Of a DNA stretch of 64,000 nt, positions 1 through 8,934 are shown piece after piece. This stretch comes from Nostoc linckia FACHB-104. GTDB lineage: Bacteria; Cyanobacteriota; Cyanobacteriia; Cyanobacteriales; Nostocaceae. The notes beneath the pieces are model-generated. The model was not told the DNA's origin, ran no database searches, and saw only the letters and a program-made list of their open reading frames with translations. Each line of letters begins with the position of its first letter. The stretch's first letter is position 1. The translations under genes and the position numbers were made by a program. The stretch covers positions 113,844 through 177,843 of the forward strand of contig NZ_JACJQJ010000010.1 in NCBI RefSeq assembly GCF_014696615.1, read 5' to 3'.

Positions 1-324
1 GCAATGGAGGTATTAGCAAGATATTTAGTAAAAAGCGAAGATTATTTTATTAAGTGGACTTATATCTGGGTTGATTTTTGTCAGCATCAAGACTCGAAAA
101 CAATTCAAAGTAGTGGTGTATTAAAACGTACTAATCAACGATATCAACAAGCAGTTTATGAGTTTTTAGGTATTGAAGATCCAGTTTTAGCTTCCTTTGT
201 ATTGAGTTTTGTCAATGGCTTAATTTTGGAAAAATTATGGGGTGATGAAACAATTGATTTTCACGAACAATGTGCATTGTTGGGCAAAATGCTGATGGGA
301 TATTTGGTGGTTGGGAATGGGTAA
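1..324 (+). CDS. C-terminal part of a probable TetR/AcrR-type regulator (truncated by window edge)
   Basis: The reading frame is open to the first base of the window, so this is the 3' end of a gene starting upstream; the first visible Met (base 4) need not be the start. The roughly 107 visible residues are all-helical with hydrophobic spacing and end in a leucine/glycine-rich helix, as in the ligand-binding and dimerisation half of TetR proteins. The DNA-binding half is not in the window, so the family call rests on general appearance and on position: it lies directly upstream of, and reads into, a DevBCA-type exporter, a common place for a TetR repressor. Family membership is an inference. 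Confidence 0.5.
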   Translation, partial: AMEVLARYLVKSEDYFIKWTYIWVDFCQHQDSKTIQSSGVLKRTNQRYQQAVYEFLGIEDPVLASFVLSFVNGLILEKLWGDETIDFHEQCALLGKMLMGYLVVGNG

Positions 325-414
325 TGGGGAATGGGTAATGGGTAATTGGGAAGAATATTTATATCTCGCGCATACAAATTTCTGCAAAATCTAAAATTCA
401 AAATCTAAAATGGT

Positions 415-1704
415 ATGAGTGATAGGCTGTTATTAAAACCAAAAAATCAAGGGGTAATTGCATTAGTAATTGCGGCTACTGCGATGACAGGAACAATTGC
501 TGTTTATGCTGTTTCTCAATTTGGACAGTTCGGTAAAACAGCTTCATCGGAAACGGTTCCAACTGCGCCAGTTGTGCAGAAAGTAACTGCTTTAGGGAGG
601 CTACAACCAGAAGCCGAAGTAATTAAGTTATCTGCACCGCTAGCTTTAGATGGCGATCGCATTGCCCAAATTTTGGTTCAGGAAGGCGATCGCGTGAAAG
701 CTGGGCAAGTTGTAGCAATTTTAGATTCACGCGATCGCTTGCAAACTGCGGTACTACAAGCGCAAAAACAAGTGCAAGTCGCTAAAGCTAAACTCGCGCA
801 AGTCAAAGCAGGGGCAAAAACGGGTGAAATTCAGGCGCAGCAAGCCACTGTGGAACGTTTACAGGCGCAGTCAATTGGCGATCGCCAAAGTCAAGAAGAA
901 GCGATCGCGCGTTTAGAGGCACAATGGCAAGGTGATAGGATCGCCCAAGCAGCGACAATTAAAAAACTGACGGCTGAACTCAACAACGCCCAAGCGGAAT
1001 ATCTGCGTTACCAACAATTATATAAAGATGGGGCGATTTCTAATTCTGCATTTGACAGTAAGCGTTTGAGTGTGGAAACCACCAAACAGCAACTAGATGA
1101 AGCCCAAGCTGTTCTCAACCGCATTAATACGACTGCGAAGAGGCAATTAGCAGAAGCCAAAGTAGGGCTTAACCGCATTAACGCCACGGGTAACAAGCAA
1201 ATTAGCGAAGCCGAAGCCACACTTAACAGTATTGCCGAAGTCCGCCCTGTGGATGTTGCCGCAGCCCAAACGGAAGTTGAAAATGCGATCGCATCTCTCA
1301 AACGTGCCCAAACTGACTTAACCGCCGCCTACATTAAAGCACCCACAACCGGACAAATTCTCAAAATACATTACCGCCCTGGGGAGAAAATCGGGGATTC
1401 TGGGATTGCAGACTTTGCCCAAACTGACCAAATGATCACAGTTGCAGAAGTTTATCAAAGCGATATTAACAAAGTAAAACTGGGGCAACAAGCAGTAATT
1501 AGCGGTCAAGCATTTACTGGAGAACTACGCGGTCAGGTTTCCCAGATTGGCTTGCAGGTAAATCGTCAAAATGTTTTTAGCAACCAACCGGGAGAAAACC
1601 TCGATAGTCGAGTGATTGAGGTGAAAATCCGTCTTAACCCTGAAGATAGCAAGCGAGTTGCAGGTTTGACTAACTTGCAAGTACAAACAGCCATTGAACT
1701 ATAG
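415..1704 (+). CDS. devB: DevB-type periplasmic adaptor (HlyD/membrane fusion protein) of an ABC exporter
   Basis: Membrane fusion protein that links an inner-membrane ABC exporter to an outer-membrane TolC-like channel. A membrane segment at residues 14-34 anchors it. A lipoyl/barrel-sandwich half-motif follows (residues 75-105, with DGDRIAQILVQEGDRVKAG). Residues 110-300 form a long Ala/Gln/Glu-rich coiled-coil hairpin, and the second barrel half contains TGQILKIHYRPGEKI. The length (429 aa) fits the DevB family. In heterocyst-forming cyanobacteria DevBCA exports envelope glycolipids, but these genomes carry several paralogous sets, so this copy need not be the glycolipid exporter. It starts the cluster DevB-DUF2834-DevC-DevA. 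An ATG at 410 is followed at once by a stop, leaving 415 as the start. Confidence 0.9.
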   Translation: MSDRLLLKPKNQGVIALVIAATAMTGTIAVYAVSQFGQFGKTASSETVPTAPVVQKVTALGRLQPEAEVIKLSAPLALDGDRIAQILVQEGDRVKAGQVVAILDSRDRLQTAVLQAQKQVQVAKAKLAQVKAGAKTGEIQAQQATVERLQAQSIGDRQSQEEAIARLEAQWQGDRIAQAATIKKLTAELNNAQAEYLRYQQLYKDGAISNSAFDSKRLSVETTKQQLDEAQAVLNRINTTAKRQLAEAKVGLNRINATGNKQISEAEATLNSIAEVRPVDVAAAQTEVENAIASLKRAQTDLTAAYIKAPTTGQILKIHYRPGEKIGDSGIADFAQTDQMITVAEVYQSDINKVKLGQQAVISGQAFTGELRGQVSQIGLQVNRQNVFSNQPGENLDSRVIEVKIRLNPEDSKRVAGLTNLQVQTAIEL

Positions 1705-1799
1705 AGTTTGTTTACCGCAAAGGATAACGAATGTTCGATATAAAGTGAATTTTGCCTAAATATTCCGGAAATCAGTAATTATCGAAGGTGAATGTCATC

Positions 1800-2141
1800 A
1801 TGATTCAATTTATCTACCTTCTTCTTTGTATTCTGGGCTTCGTTTTACCTTACTCACAATTCCTACCATTTGTTTTAGAACATGGGCTAGATATCCAGCT
1901 ATTTTGGCAACAGCTATTTGCTAATCAAATTTCTGGTTTTTTTGGCATGGATGTGATTATTTCATCTCTAACTTTTTGGACATTGATATTTTGGGAAGGG
2001 ACACGTCTCAAAATGCAAAATCTCTGGGTTTATGTTTTGTGCAATCTTTTAGTCGGTGTTTCCTTTGGACTGCCCTTATTTCTATTAATGCGACAACGCC
2101 AGTTAGCACAAGCAGCTGAACATCAATTTATGAAGGGATGA
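1800..2141 (+). CDS. DUF2834 small membrane protein inside the dev-type cluster
   Basis: A protein of about 113 residues with three predicted membrane segments (about residues 2-22, 45-65 and 75-98 from the ATG) and the DUF2834 pattern: a Pro-Tyr pair after the first helix, then FFGMDVIIS before the second and an acidic WEGTR after it. DUF2834 has no known function. I chose ATG 1800 over the GTG at 1788 because GAAGG (1784-1788) stands 11 bases before the ATG and would overlap the GTG. It sits between devB and devC, with three bases separating it from devC, so it is probably co-translated with the exporter. Its presence here is unusual and suggests an accessory subunit. Confidence 0.75.
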   Translation: MIQFIYLLLCILGFVLPYSQFLPFVLEHGLDIQLFWQQLFANQISGFFGMDVIISSLTFWTLIFWEGTRLKMQNLWVYVLCNLLVGVSFGLPLFLLMRQRQLAQAAEHQFMKG

Positions 2142-2144
2142 TAG

Positions 2145-3311
2145 ATGTTATCTAAATTCTTCCGCAAAACTCCGCTAGCTTGGCGGCAGTTAATGAAAGA
2201 AAAAACCCGTTTAGCAGTAGCAGTGGCAGGTATTACCTTTGCCGATATGCTGATGTTTATTCAGTTGGGTTTTGAAGGTGCGCTATTTGATGCAGCCGTT
2301 AAACCTCATCGTAATTTACAGGCAGATTTAGTTTTAATTAATCCCCAATTTCAAACTTTATTTTCAGTTAAAAGTTTTTCTCGTGAGCGATTGTATCAAA
2401 CATTAAGTTATGACGGTGTACAGTCGGTAAATTCCGTTTATATTAGCACCGGACAATGGCGAAATCCCCAAACACGCCTGGATCGTGCAATTTTGGTGTG
2501 GGGTATCGACCCAGCAAAACCGGCTTTTTTATTCCCGGAAGTTCAGAAACACCAAAATGATTTGAAGCAGTTATATCAAGTCATGTTTGACCAAGCAGGT
2601 AGGCCGGAATATGGCGATGTTGGCACTATTTTTAACAAAACAGGTAACTTTGAAACTGAATTAAATGGTAAAGCCATCAATGTCAAAGGTGTATTTAGTA
2701 ATGGTGCTTCCTTTGCGGCTGATGGAAATGTAATTGCTAGTGACTCTACTTTTTTGCAACTTTTTCCTGACCGCAAAGCGGATCAAATTGAAGTTGGGTT
2801 AATTACTCTTCAACCTGGCGCGAATCCTGAACAAGTGCGATCGCAATTAGCGGCTGGTTTACCTAATGATGTCATAGTTCTCACTACTGAAGGATTTGCC
2901 CAAATTGAAAAAAGTTACTGGGCCAATGGTACTGGTATTGGCTTTATTTTCGGCTTGGGTGTAGGAGTCGGGTTTATTGTCGGGATTGTGATTGTCTATC
3001 AAATTCTGTATTCCGATGTCTCCGAACACTTACCAGAATACGCCACTCTCAAAGCAATGGGTTATAGCGATCGCTATTTATTAGGAGTGCTTTTACAAGA
3101 AGCATTATTTTTAGCTTGCTTAGGTTTTTTACCCTCATTTTTTCTCTCTTTGGGACTTTATCAATTAACCTACGCAGCGACATTATTGCCCATTTTTATG
3201 AAAGTAGAAAGGGCAATCACAGTCTTTATTTTGACAATCATCATGTGTACTTTTTCGGGTGCGATCGCCATGCGAAAATTACGCGCCGCCGACCCCGCCG
3301 ATATTTTTTAA
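2145..3311 (+). CDS. devC: DevC-type ABC exporter permease (FtsX/MacB-like)
   Basis: Inner-membrane permease subunit of the DevBCA-type exporter. One N-terminal membrane segment lies at residues 22-43. A large extracytoplasmic domain (about residues 50-255) follows, then three C-terminal segments at about 261-288, 308-340 and 358-376: the MacB/FtsX four-helix plan. The cytoplasmic loop EYATLKAMGYSDRYLL is the typical coupling region of this family. The length of 388 aa matches DevC proteins. It starts three bases after the DUF2834 stop and is followed by devA after about 110 bases containing AATTTTG-type heptamers. Confidence 0.92.
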   Translation: MLSKFFRKTPLAWRQLMKEKTRLAVAVAGITFADMLMFIQLGFEGALFDAAVKPHRNLQADLVLINPQFQTLFSVKSFSRERLYQTLSYDGVQSVNSVYISTGQWRNPQTRLDRAILVWGIDPAKPAFLFPEVQKHQNDLKQLYQVMFDQAGRPEYGDVGTIFNKTGNFETELNGKAINVKGVFSNGASFAADGNVIASDSTFLQLFPDRKADQIEVGLITLQPGANPEQVRSQLAAGLPNDVIVLTTEGFAQIEKSYWANGTGIGFIFGLGVGVGFIVGIVIVYQILYSDVSEHLPEYATLKAMGYSDRYLLGVLLQEALFLACLGFLPSFFLSLGLYQLTYAATLLPIFMKVERAITVFILTIIMCTFSGAIAMRKLRAADPADIF

Positions 3312-3425
3312 TTTTGTTGACTGTTGATTGTTGACTGTTGACTGAGGAATAAAGTACAACCTCCCAACTTAAGTATGAGGATTGTAATTTTGAATTTTGA
3401 ATTTTGAATTCCCGCAGGGTTGATT

Positions 3426-4139
3426 ATGCTTCCTGAATCTACATCAGCTACTTTGGCTTTAAAACCAGTAATTAATATTAGTAACCTCAATCATTACTTT
3501 GGTGAAGGTTCGCTGAAAAAACAAGTTTTATTTGATATTAATTTAGAAATTAAAGCTGGCGAAATTGTGATTATGACTGGCCCCTCTGGTTCGGGTAAAA
3601 CTACTCTGTTAACTCTGATGGGTGGACTGCGATCGGCACAATCAGGTAGTTTAACAATATTAGGTGAAGAAATTTGCGGTGCTAGTAAAAAGCAGTTAAC
3701 TAAGCTACGCCGTCAGATTGGCTATATTTTTCAAGCCCATAATCTCATGTCATTTTTGACAGCTAAAGAAAATGTACGGATGTCACTAGAATTACATGAT
3801 GAGTTTCTGCATGAGGACATCGACAAGAAAGCGATCGCCATGCTGGAAAGTGTGGGATTAGGAAACCGTGTAAATTACTACGCAGAAAGCCTTTCTGGGG
3901 GACAAAAACAACGGGTTGCGATCGCCCGGGCTTTAGTCAGCCATCCTAAAATTGTGCTAGCAGACGAACCCACAGCCGCACTCGATAAAAAATCTGGACG
4001 TGATGTCGTAGAGTTAATGCAAAAATTAGCGAAAGAACAAGGCTGTACAATTTTGCTAGTTACCCATGATAACCGCATCCTTGATATTGCCGATCGCATT
4101 ATTTATATGGAAGATGGACAATTAAAAAATAATTCGTAA
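3426..4139 (+). CDS. devA: DevA-type ABC exporter ATPase
   Basis: Nucleotide-binding subunit of the exporter, related to MacB/LolD ATPases. Numbered from the ATG used here, Walker A is GPSGSGKT at residues 52-59, the signature ESLSGGQKQRVAIARA at about 154-169 and Walker B IVLADEPTAALD at about 175-186, followed by the switch His in VTHDNR. I chose ATG 3426, preceded by AGGG, over the TTG two codons earlier. It closes the cluster. Together with DevB and DevC it would form a MacAB-like export machine whose substrate cannot be read from sequence. Confidence 0.93.
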   Translation: MLPESTSATLALKPVINISNLNHYFGEGSLKKQVLFDINLEIKAGEIVIMTGPSGSGKTTLLTLMGGLRSAQSGSLTILGEEICGASKKQLTKLRRQIGYIFQAHNLMSFLTAKENVRMSLELHDEFLHEDIDKKAIAMLESVGLGNRVNYYAESLSGGQKQRVAIARALVSHPKIVLADEPTAALDKKSGRDVVELMQKLAKEQGCTILLVTHDNRILDIADRIIYMEDGQLKNNS

Positions 4140-4209
4140 TTCAACCTATTCCTTAACTACAAAATAAAGTTAAAAAATTAATTATCTTGCTTTGACGTAT
4201 TGTCAAATA

Positions 4210-4238
4210 TTGACAGATACATTAACTCACAGTAATGT
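4210..4238 (+). promoter_or_regulatory. Putative sigma-70-type promoter upstream of exbB
   Basis: TTGACA (4210-4215), a 17-base spacer and TAATGT (4233-4238) lie about 80 bases before the exbB start codon, in a gap that otherwise holds no gene. This is a textbook match by sequence only; nothing shows that it is used. Confidence 0.4.
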
Positions 4239-4316
4239 CTTTGGAGTTATCATAGCAGTTTAGTTAATCAAGTCGGTTGCTACTTTAAAGAGAGTTGAGG
4301 AGTAGAAAAATAATAA

Positions 4317-4970
4317 ATGCCATTTAATAACTTATTTACGGCTGGCGGCGTGGTCATGTGGCCGCTACTAGGGTTTTCAGTATTGGCGGTAGCGCTAATT
4401 ATCGAACGAGTGAAGTTTTGGATTAAGATAAATACTCGTCAAAATCGCGTAGTGCGAGAAGTATTACAACTTTATCGCCTAGATAATGTAGTTGGCGCTT
4501 TAGATAAGTTGCAGCAAAATTCTGATTTACCGATGTCGCGAATTTTTCTCGCCGCTTTAGAATTAGAAGAGCCAACCCCAGAGGAATTTCGTTTAGCATT
4601 AGAAAGCGAATCACAAGCCGAAATTCCCTTATTCAAGCGCTTCCAAAACATTTTTGATACTATCATCGGTCTTGCACCGCTATTAGGGCTTCTTGGTACT
4701 GTTTTAGGATTAATCACCTCATTTGCTTCCCTAGATATCGGTGATGTTGGTGGTACAAAAACATCAGGTGTAACTGGGGGGATTAGTGAAGCCTTAGTAT
4801 CTACAGCCTCAGGATTAGTAGTTGCTATCTTCACACTTTTCTTTGCCAATAGCTTTCGGGGACTATACCTGCGCCAAATCGCTTGGATTCAAGAATATGG
4901 CGGTCAGTTAGAATTACTTTACCGCCGTCGCTATGAACGAGGAGAGAAACCCTATGCGCCTACCAGATGA
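4317..4970 (+). CDS. exbB: MotA/TolQ/ExbB proton channel family protein
   Basis: Stator subunit of an inner-membrane proton channel that energises outer-membrane transport (TonB) or envelope movement (Tol). Three membrane segments are visible: residues about 9-28, then two long ones in the conserved MotA_ExbB domain, IGLAPLLGLLGTVLGLITSF (about 117-136) and EALVSTASGLVVAIFTLFFANS (about 158-179). The GLLGTVLG and SGLVVAI motifs are family hallmarks. A GAGGAG ribosome site precedes the start. The end overlaps the alternative start of exbD, showing an operon. No tonB gene is visible nearby. Confidence 0.92.
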   Translation: MPFNNLFTAGGVVMWPLLGFSVLAVALIIERVKFWIKINTRQNRVVREVLQLYRLDNVVGALDKLQQNSDLPMSRIFLAALELEEPTPEEFRLALESESQAEIPLFKRFQNIFDTIIGLAPLLGLLGTVLGLITSFASLDIGDVGGTKTSGVTGGISEALVSTASGLVVAIFTLFFANSFRGLYLRQIAWIQEYGGQLELLYRRRYERGEKPYAPTR

Positions 4971-5358
4971 ACCAGATTTACCAGCCCAAATTAATATCGT
5001 GCCGATGATTGATGTCATTTTCGCGATTTTGACATTTTTTATCATGTCAACCCTGTTTTTAACTCGGTCAGAAGGTTTACCAGTTAATTTACCCAAGGCT
5101 GGTTCTGCACAACAACAAAAATCCAGCGAACCGATTAATGTCACAGTAGATGCAACAGGGAAAATTAGCGTCAATCGCAAACAAATTGACCTGAATGTGT
5201 TATCAGCACAAGTACGTACATTGATGGGTGATAAGCAAGAAGCATTGGTAGTAATCAACGCTGATGAACGAGTTAACCACGGTCAGGTGGTGGCTGTCAT
5301 GGATAATTTACGTCAGGTACAAGGTGCTAAATTAGCGATCGCCACCCAAAAACCATAA
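4954..5358 (+). CDS. exbD: ExbD/TolR family biopolymer transport protein
   Basis: Partner of the ExbB channel. It has a short cytoplasmic N-terminus, one membrane helix (INIVPMIDVIFAILTFFIM, with the functional Asp in PMIDVIF), then a periplasmic domain. I prefer ATG 4954 because GAGGAG stands nine bases before it; the upstream ATG at 4933 would add seven residues and overlap exbB more. The length (134 aa) is usual. Translational coupling with exbB is likely, since the reading frames overlap by 17 bases. Confidence 0.92.
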   Translation: MRLPDEPDLPAQINIVPMIDVIFAILTFFIMSTLFLTRSEGLPVNLPKAGSAQQQKSSEPINVTVDATGKISVNRKQIDLNVLSAQVRTLMGDKQEALVVINADERVNHGQVVAVMDNLRQVQGAKLAIATQKP

Positions 5359-5391
5359 TAATCAACAGGAAATTATAAGAAAAATACGACA

Positions 5392-5426
5392 AATCGTAGG
5401 GGCACAAAATGTGTGCCCCTACGATT
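5392..5426. terminator. Perfect inverted repeat between convergent genes
   Basis: Two perfect 15-base arms (5392-5406 and 5412-5426; core GTAGGGGCACA) around a 5-base loop. It lies between exbD and the AI-2E permease gene, which point towards each other. It probably acts as a bidirectional terminator. The GTAGGGGCA...TGCCCCTAC motif also forms the core of the dispersed TACCAATT elements described below. Confidence 0.55.
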
Positions 5427-5503
5427 AATTTATTTTGAATTTTATTGTATTCTTCTTCCTCTGCTTGCCAAAGCGATTGATTATTTTTTTATTTGGAAGT
5501 CTC

Positions 5504-6598
5504 TTATTCCCCTACTTCAACAGGCGAATGATGTTTGATATTGTCATTCGATACAATTACTTGACTAAATAAACCTTCACGCCAGCCATCTGCTACATCT
5601 TTAATAAAACTAGCGATGGGTATCGCAATTAATAAACCTAATACTCCACCTAACTTAGCTCCTAATAGCAAAGAAATTACCACCCATACAGGATTTAAGC
5701 CAGTTAAATTACCAAGAATCCGAGGGGCAATAAAATTAGCATTTACTTGGTCAATTGCTACCGCTATTCCTAATACCTCTACCCCTAACCAAATATTTTG
5801 TAAAGCTACTAAAAAACTAACTATCGTGATACCTATACCTGTACCAAAAGGGAAGAGGGAGAAAAAGCCAATCCCAATCCCAAAAAGTAGCGCTAAGGGA
5901 ACTTGTAGCGAGAAAAATGCTAAAGTCATCGCCACACTTAACACAGCGCCCAATGTCGCCTGACCAATAAAATAGTTATGAAAATCTTCTCTTAAAAACT
6001 CCCGAACTTTTGGGCCAATATGAGATGGGAACCACTGAAACATTCCATCCCATAAACGTTTGCCATTTAAAACCATATAAACAGTCAATACTACTGTCAA
6101 CAGTACATTAACAACAATACCAATAGTATCGAAAGCAACGCTGACAACTCTGCCAGTAAAAGATTGCAGTTGATTAGAAAATCTATCTAATATTTGCGTC
6201 GCTATACCAGATAAATTTACAGGAAGCTGTTGCGTCGCCGCCCAATTTTGAAAAGCTTGGATTTGTTCACCAGCAGAATCAACCCAATAGGGAAGAATAT
6301 TCGCTAATTCATTTAGCTGTTCTATAATCAGCGGTACTAAGATAATACCTAAAGCAACTAAAATCACCACAGCTAAAAGTAAAACTACGCCAATAGCTAA
6401 GTTACGTTTTACCCCACGTTCTTGCAGAAATTGGATAGGATAATTCAACACAAAAGCTAATAATACAGCAGCAACAAAAATACTTACCAAAGGTTGAAAA
6501 TATTGCACAACCTGAAGTAATAACCAACCATTAAGAATAATAATAGGAAATGCCAATCCTATATTTAACCATCGCGGTAGTCTATTTAGTGATTGCAT
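5504..6598 (-). CDS. AI-2E family transporter (PerM-like permease)
   Basis: A polytopic membrane protein of 364 aa with the AI-2E_transport layout: paired N-terminal helices (about residues 10-50), a third helix, a long soluble loop (about 95-150) and a C-terminal helical bundle ending in KLGGVLGLLIAIPIASFIKD, the family signature. Members transport varied small molecules or ions; the name reflects E. coli TqsA and does not predict an autoinducer role here. It is transcribed alone, with the next minus-strand gene starting well upstream. Confidence 0.88.
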   Translation of the reverse strand: MQSLNRLPRWLNIGLAFPIIILNGWLLLQVVQYFQPLVSIFVAAVLLAFVLNYPIQFLQERGVKRNLAIGVVLLLAVVILVALGIILVPLIIEQLNELANILPYWVDSAGEQIQAFQNWAATQQLPVNLSGIATQILDRFSNQLQSFTGRVVSVAFDTIGIVVNVLLTVVLTVYMVLNGKRLWDGMFQWFPSHIGPKVREFLREDFHNYFIGQATLGAVLSVAMTLAFFSLQVPLALLFGIGIGFFSLFPFGTGIGITIVSFLVALQNIWLGVEVLGIAVAIDQVNANFIAPRILGNLTGLNPVWVVISLLLGAKLGGVLGLLIAIPIASFIKDVADGWREGLFSQVIVSNDNIKHHSPVEVGE

Positions 6599-6658
6599 TA
6601 GTGGTTACTCCGAGGGATTGGGGACAAATCAATTCAAAATTCAAAATTCAAAATTACA

Positions 6659-6696
6659 TTTGAGTCAAGACGCTATTCATCGCGTCTTGACTCAAA
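6659..6696. terminator. Perfect hairpin downstream of the Nudix gene
   Basis: Arms TTTGAGTCAAGACGC (6659-6673) and its exact complement (6682-6696) enclose an 8-base loop, just past the 3' end of the Nudix hydrolase gene. No clear T-run follows on the minus strand, so it may be a transcript-end structure rather than a classical intrinsic terminator. Confidence 0.5.
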
Positions 6697-6723
6697 TGTT
6701 GACCCATTACATGATTTAAATCT

Positions 6724-7167
6724 TTAAGCTTCACAATGTAGATTGCTTTCTATAAAATCCAACATAATTCGCTGATGCATTGGCCCTAAAGGTCTGACTT
6801 CATCAGCAATTTTTGAGTAACAGGTACCTTGGCGAATATCTGTTGGTGTTAAAAAGCCCATGTCCCAGCCTTCATTTAGCACGAGTTGATCTAAATCAAC
6901 TAACAGCGGTGCATGAAAGACATGACGGATGACATTATCATCCCAATAACAGCCAAAGCCAGAAAACTTTGGGTAATCGTAGCCAATTTCTTCTAAAACT
7001 TCGCGCTTAACAGCAATATTTGGCGTTTCTCCAGACTCGATATGTCCACCAAAAAGTGCCCAATAGCCAGGATAAAGAATATTAGGCTTATTATCCCGCA
7101 GTTGCATAAGAAACTTGTTGTCTTGGTAGAGAATTGCGATCGCAACCTGTACCTGCTGATTTTCCAT
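6724..7167 (-). CDS. Nudix hydrolase
   Basis: A nucleoside-diphosphate-X pyrophosphohydrolase of 147 aa. The complete Nudix box Gx5Ex7REUxEExGU is seen at residues 41-63 (GHIESGETPN... followed by REVLEEIGY), which coordinates the divalent metals for hydrolysis. The N-terminal strand VAIAILYQDNKFLMQLR is typical of the fold. The substrate cannot be predicted. The gene is on the minus strand, after a lipoprotein gene, with about 35 bases between them. Confidence 0.88.
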   Translation of the reverse strand: MENQQVQVAIAILYQDNKFLMQLRDNKPNILYPGYWALFGGHIESGETPNIAVKREVLEEIGYDYPKFSGFGCYWDDNVIRHVFHAPLLVDLDQLVLNEGWDMGFLTPTDIRQGTCYSKIADEVRPLGPMHQRIMLDFIESNLHCEA

Positions 7168-7202
7168 AAATGTTTATATAAGTTTATATAATTCGTCCAA
7201 AA

Positions 7203-7601
7203 TTAAGAATCTTCTTCTAAATAAACTTCGCCAAACTCCTTACCAGCAAGGGGTATGCTTTGATAGCGAACTTTACCTTTAATCACTACTTGGTCTCCCT
7301 TCGCCAACTTAGTTTGATCGGTAACCACCCAAATTTTGCCAGTGGAATCATCAATTTGATACGCCCAGCGTTTTGCCAGGGGTACTTGCCTTTCTACTTT
7401 ACCTTGGATGTAAACTGTAGCCTGGTTGTTTTGCTCTGGTTTAATCTCCCGAATTGGCGTAACGTTACTCCCAATACGCAAATTCCCCACACTAAAACCC
7501 GACTGTGTGACATTACCACAACTACAAAGTCCGACTACCAGAAAAAATAACAACCCTAATCGGTAGGGAAAAATACTGTAAATCTGAGAAAATTTTGTCA
7601 T
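7203..7601 (-). CDS. Small putative lipoprotein with an OB-like domain
   Basis: From ATG 7601 the product has 132 residues. A lipoprotein signal peptide is visible: basic start, hydrophobic LGLLFFLVVG, lipobox GLCSCG with the acceptor Cys. The mature part contains alternating strands (ATVYIQGKVERQVPL... WAYQIDDSTGKIWVVT... VVIKGKVRYQSI) resembling the nucleic-acid-binding OB fold of periplasmic YgiW/BOF-type proteins. No function is known. An in-frame ATG at 7622 adds seven residues made from the heptamer repeat that follows, so I regard it as accidental. Family assignment is uncertain; the lipoprotein call is firmer. Confidence 0.7.
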   Translation of the reverse strand: MTKFSQIYSIFPYRLGLLFFLVVGLCSCGNVTQSGFSVGNLRIGSNVTPIREIKPEQNNQATVYIQGKVERQVPLAKRWAYQIDDSTGKIWVVTDQTKLAKGDQVVIKGKVRYQSIPLAGKEFGEVYLEEDS

Positions 7602-7770
7602 TAGTCCTTTGTCATTGGTCATTGGTCATTTGTCATTTGGCATTTGTCATTTGGCTTTTACCCCCATTAGCCATTACCCATTACCCCTTACCCATTACCC
7701 ATTCCCCATTCCCCCTTACCCATTCCCCATTCCCCATTCCCCATTCCCCATTCCCCATTCCCCAACCCCC
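7599..7770. repeat. Heptamer (STRR-type) repeat tract
   Basis: A 170-base low-complexity tract: copies of TCATTGG/TCATTTG heptamers (7599-7655) followed by CCCATTA/CCCCATT units (7670-7765). The first part overlaps the 5' end of the lipoprotein gene. Such short tandem heptamers are characteristic of heterocyst-forming cyanobacteria. Nothing coding is credible here; the overlapping open frames in both directions are simple-repeat artefacts. Confidence 0.8.
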
Positions 7771-7925
7771 AAAGATAATATGATTTTGTTGTTTGAGAGA
7801 CGCTAAGGCATAAAATAACAAGACCATCATAGTCAATAGCCAAAATTGACAGATGACTGTTGACTCCGCTACAGACGGCTAGATGTTGGTTTTTGGACTT
7901 AAGGCGAATAAAGTTGGAAATTCTC

Positions 7926-8819
7926 ATGGAAACAAAAACTGCCAAACTTCTTGATGGTAAAACTTTAGCTGAAAAAATTCAGCACAACCTTTTAGAACGT
8001 ATTGCAGAGTTACAACCAAAAATTGGTCGTCCCCCTGGGTTAGCAGTGCTGATGGTGGGTGACAATCCAGCATCAGCTGCTTATGTACGCAATAAAGAAA
8101 AAGCTTGCGCTAAAGTGGGTATTGCCTCTTTTGGTAAGCATTTTCCTACTGAAACCACTCAAGCAGAATTGGAAGATGCGATCGCATCACTCAATCAAGA
8201 CGAACAGGTAGATGGCATTCTTGTACAGTTACCCCTACCTCCACATTTAAACTCTATTCGCTTGCTGCATCAAATTGAGCCAGATAAAGATGCTGATGGA
8301 CTGCACCCAGTTAATTTGGGGCGATTGGTGCGCCAAGAAGCAGGTTTACGGAGTTGTACCCCAGCTGGTGTGATGCGACTACTGGAAGAATATAAAATTT
8401 CTTTGCCAGGAAAACAAGCAGTAGTAGTGGGACGTAGTATTTTGGTAGGTAAGCCAATGGCGTTAATGCTTCTGGACGCTGATGCCACCGTTACTGTTGC
8501 CCATTCCATGACCAAAGACTTAAAAGCTGTCACTGAGAATGCTGATATTGTGATCTCCGCTGTAGGCATTCCGGGATTGATTACTGGTGAAATGGTGAAA
8601 CCTGGCGCTGTTGTGGTAGATGTGGGGATAAATCGTGTCACCGATGCTAGTGGCAAAAGTCGTTTAGTCGGCGATGTCCACTGGGAATCGACAGCTGGCG
8701 TGGCGGAGTTTATCACCCCAGTTCCGGGAGGCGTTGGCCCTATGACTGTCGCTATGTTGTTGCAAAATACATTTGCTAGCTATTTAAGGCGGCAAGGAAT
8801 CGAGAGCAATGAATTATGA
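7926..8819 (+). CDS. folD: Bifunctional methylenetetrahydrofolate dehydrogenase / methenyltetrahydrofolate cyclohydrolase
   Basis: Interconverts 5,10-methylene-THF and 10-formyl-THF in one-carbon metabolism, in the cytoplasm. All family signatures are present in order: [18 protein letters not shown] with the catalytic Yxxx[36 protein letters not shown], the NADP-binding [14 protein letters not shown] and the terminal [17 protein letters not shown] chose ATG 7926 ([12 protein letters not shown]), giving 297 aa, the usual length; the frame runs 22 codons further upstream, but those residues do not resemble FolD. Confidence 0.96.
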   Translation: METKTAKLLDGKTLAEKIQHNLLERIAELQPKIGRPPGLAVLMVGDNPASAAYVRNKEKACAKVGIASFGKHFPTETTQAELEDAIASLNQDEQVDGILVQLPLPPHLNSIRLLHQIEPDKDADGLHPVNLGRLVRQEAGLRSCTPAGVMRLLEEYKISLPGKQAVVVGRSILVGKPMALMLLDADATVTVAHSMTKDLKAVTENADIVISAVGIPGLITGEMVKPGAVVVDVGINRVTDASGKSRLVGDVHWESTAGVAEFITPVPGGVGPMTVAMLLQNTFASYLRRQGIESNEL

Positions 8820-8934
8820 ATTATGAATTATTGTTCCTAATTCTTAACTCTTAATTACTCATGCTTTGAGATCCAAAGCCCCTTAAAATTGTGACGTATA
8901 TGACAAAAATACCAAAATTTCAGGATTTTAAAGA

